This document shows, piece after piece, positions 6,222 through 6,818 of a stretch of DNA of 6,818 nt. Source of the DNA: JALEGB01 sp038530925 (GTDB taxonomy: Bacteria; Pseudomonadota; Alphaproteobacteria; Rhodobacterales; Rhodobacteraceae). The notes beneath the pieces are model-generated. The model worked only from the letters and a program-made list of their open reading frames with translations, did no database searches and was not told the origin of the DNA. Location of the stretch: positions 1 through 6,818 of the forward strand of contig JBCBCG010000211.1 of assembly GCA_038530925.1 (NCBI GenBank), in the 5' to 3' direction. How positions within the stretch are numbered: the first letter of the stretch is position 1; each line of letters opens with the position of its first letter. The translations under genes and the position numbers were made by a program.

Positions 6222-6346
6222 GCCGCACGTCATGCGAGCGACGCAAACGCGGCACAGGCGACGCTTGGCGAGACGCCGCGGCTGTTAGTAAACTTCGGAT
6301 TTAACGGTTCGGTTACCATCCGCTCACTAACGACTTGGCAACCCAC

Positions 6347-6380
6347 TGGCTTGGAACAGAAATTGGCTTAGCACAGAAAT
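6347..6380. repeat. Tandem 17-bp direct repeat before the glycosyltransferase gene
   Basis: TGGCTTGGAACAGAAAT (6347-6363) is followed without a gap by TGGCTTAGCACAGAAAT (6364-6380), matching at 15 of 17 positions. The second copy ends 16 nt before the ATG. A related TTGGCA lies at 6335-6340. The arrangement suggests a duplicated regulator half-site or a small local duplication in the promoter or 5' untranslated region. Confidence 0.7.
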
Positions 6381-6385
6381 CAACT

Positions 6386-6389
6386 GGAG
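6386..6389 (+). promoter_or_regulatory. Ribosome binding site of the glycosyltransferase gene
   Basis: GGAG ends 7 nt before ATG 6397. This is well-spaced and fixes the start of the last gene in the window. Confidence 0.6.
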
Positions 6390-6396
6390 CCGGCTT

Positions 6397-6818
6397 ATGA
6401 CCGACAGCGCCAAAAAGATCCTTTGGGTCTTTTCCTCCTTTGAGATCGGCGCGCCGCAGCGCCGCTACGCAGAGTTGATATCGCGGCTCGGCGGCTATGA
6501 GCATGTGATCTGCGCCGTCGACGGCCGGCGCGAGGCGGAAAGCCTGATCGCGCCGAGCGCGACCTGGCGCGCCATCGCAGCGCCGCGCGGGCGCAAGCGC
6601 GGTCTCTCCATCAGCCGGCTGTGGACGAGCCGCAAGCTTTTAGCGAGCGAGCATCCGCATCTTCTCGTCACCGTCGGCCTCGATGCGATCGACATGCTGG
6701 CGGTGAACCGCGGCCCAGGCTCCGCGCCGCATTTGCATTTCCAAGATCCGAAAATCGTCGTGCGCCGGTCCGCCGCCCGCGGCGTCGGATGCACGCGCTC
6801 GAGATCGACGCCCCATGG
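6397..6818 (+). CDS. GT4-type glycosyltransferase, N-terminal part (frame possibly broken)
   Basis: The first ~117 codons look like the N-terminal Rossmann half of a GT4-type (GT-B fold) glycosyltransferase: strand KILWVFSSFEIG (7-18), the QRRYAELISRL segment (21-31) that in relatives follows a Gly-Gly motif, strand EHVICAVDG (35-43), HLLVTVGLDAIDMLAVNR (88-105) and PHLHFQD (111-117). Such enzymes move a sugar from an activated donor onto lipid or polysaccharide precursors at the inner face of the membrane. Relatives often continue after HFxD with a GFGPxE-like segment. Here the frame reads DPKIVVRRSAARG, while the frame entered one base short gives ENRRAPV...RRRMHALEIDAPW, which looks more natural. 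A small deletion near 6745-6750 is therefore suspected. No stop is met before the window edge. The family call is fairly secure; substrate and intactness are not. Confidence 0.7.
   Translation, partial: MTDSAKKILWVFSSFEIGAPQRRYAELISRLGGYEHVICAVDGRREAESLIAPSATWRAIAAPRGRKRGLSISRLWTSRKLLASEHPHLLVTVGLDAIDMLAVNRGPGSAPHLHFQDPKIVVRRSAARGVGCTRSRSTPH

Larger units (their letters stand above)
5943..6396. other. 454-nt intergenic region with inverted repeats and no supported gene
   Basis: The GC-rich part (5943-6280) contains several dyads, a 12-bp direct repeat GAGCGCGCCCGC (6028-6039 and 6049-6060) and an alternating CG tract (6198-6221). The last ~110 nt (6285-6396) are clearly more AT-rich and hold a 17-bp tandem repeat and the ribosome site of the next gene, so the promoter of the glycosyltransferase gene probably lies there. 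An 85-codon frame from ATG 6047 lacks a ribosome site and any recognisable protein pattern. No tRNA or known structured RNA was recognised. Confidence 0.55.

Noticed and set aside
6047..6304. 85-codon plus-strand reading frame from ATG 6047 in the intergenic region
   Set aside because: It has no ribosome site, its composition is Arg/Ala/Ser-rich as expected from GC-biased non-coding DNA, and it crosses several inverted repeats.
6301..6316. Possible CtrA box TTAA-N7-TTAAC in the AT-rich promoter region
   Set aside because: The first half TTAA is present, but the second half is GTTAC, matching only three of five consensus positions.
6335..6363. Sigma-70-like promoter TTGGCA with AGAAAT at 17-nt spacing
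   Set aside because: The -35 match is fair but AGAAAT matches the -10 consensus at only three positions, and it overlaps the tandem repeat.
6335..6380. CRISPR-like array of short repeats
   Set aside because: Only two abutting 17-bp copies without spacers, and no cas genes in the window.

Overview
The window looks like chromosomal DNA of a GC-rich alphaproteobacterium. The evidence is strongly GC-biased third codon positions, Ala/Arg/Glu-rich proteins, GGAG-type ribosome binding sites, and gene families common in that class. I cannot place it more closely than that.

Left block (1-4102): a small oxidative-metabolism module. A class V aminotransferase of the serine/alanine-glyoxylate type runs leftward off the window edge. 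Divergent from it is a ~990-residue fused oxidoreductase with an FAD-binding PCMH domain, a GlcD-like C-terminal domain, a two-cluster ferredoxin-like region and paired CCG domains. A GntR/FCD-family regulator follows 25 nt downstream, probably in the same operon. The divergent intergenic region carries a near-perfect TGTATACA-centred palindrome of the kind bound by FCD-type GntR regulators, so the regulator probably controls its own operon and perhaps the aminotransferase too. A reasonable inference is oxidation of a 2-hydroxyacid to a 2-oxoacid (glycolate to glyoxylate is one option), with the oxoacid then transaminated. The sequence does not fix the substrate.

Middle block (4103-5942): a ~320-nt leader with several GC-rich hairpins and no convincing gene, then a 506-residue protein that I read as an N-terminal TIR-like domain, a Lys/Pro/Ala-rich linker, one transmembrane helix and a long coiled coil. 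It starts at UUG behind a very strong Shine-Dalgarno sequence. A Glu sits where the catalytic Glu of TIR NADases lies. This is the most unusual gene in the window and a candidate signalling or defence protein, but no partner gene is visible.

Right block (5943-6818): about 450 nt without a supported gene, holding several inverted repeats, a possible intrinsic terminator and an AT-richer stretch with a 17-bp tandem repeat. Then comes the start of a family 4-type glycosyltransferase gene. Its reading frame appears disturbed near 6748, where the downstream sequence looks more coding-like in another frame.
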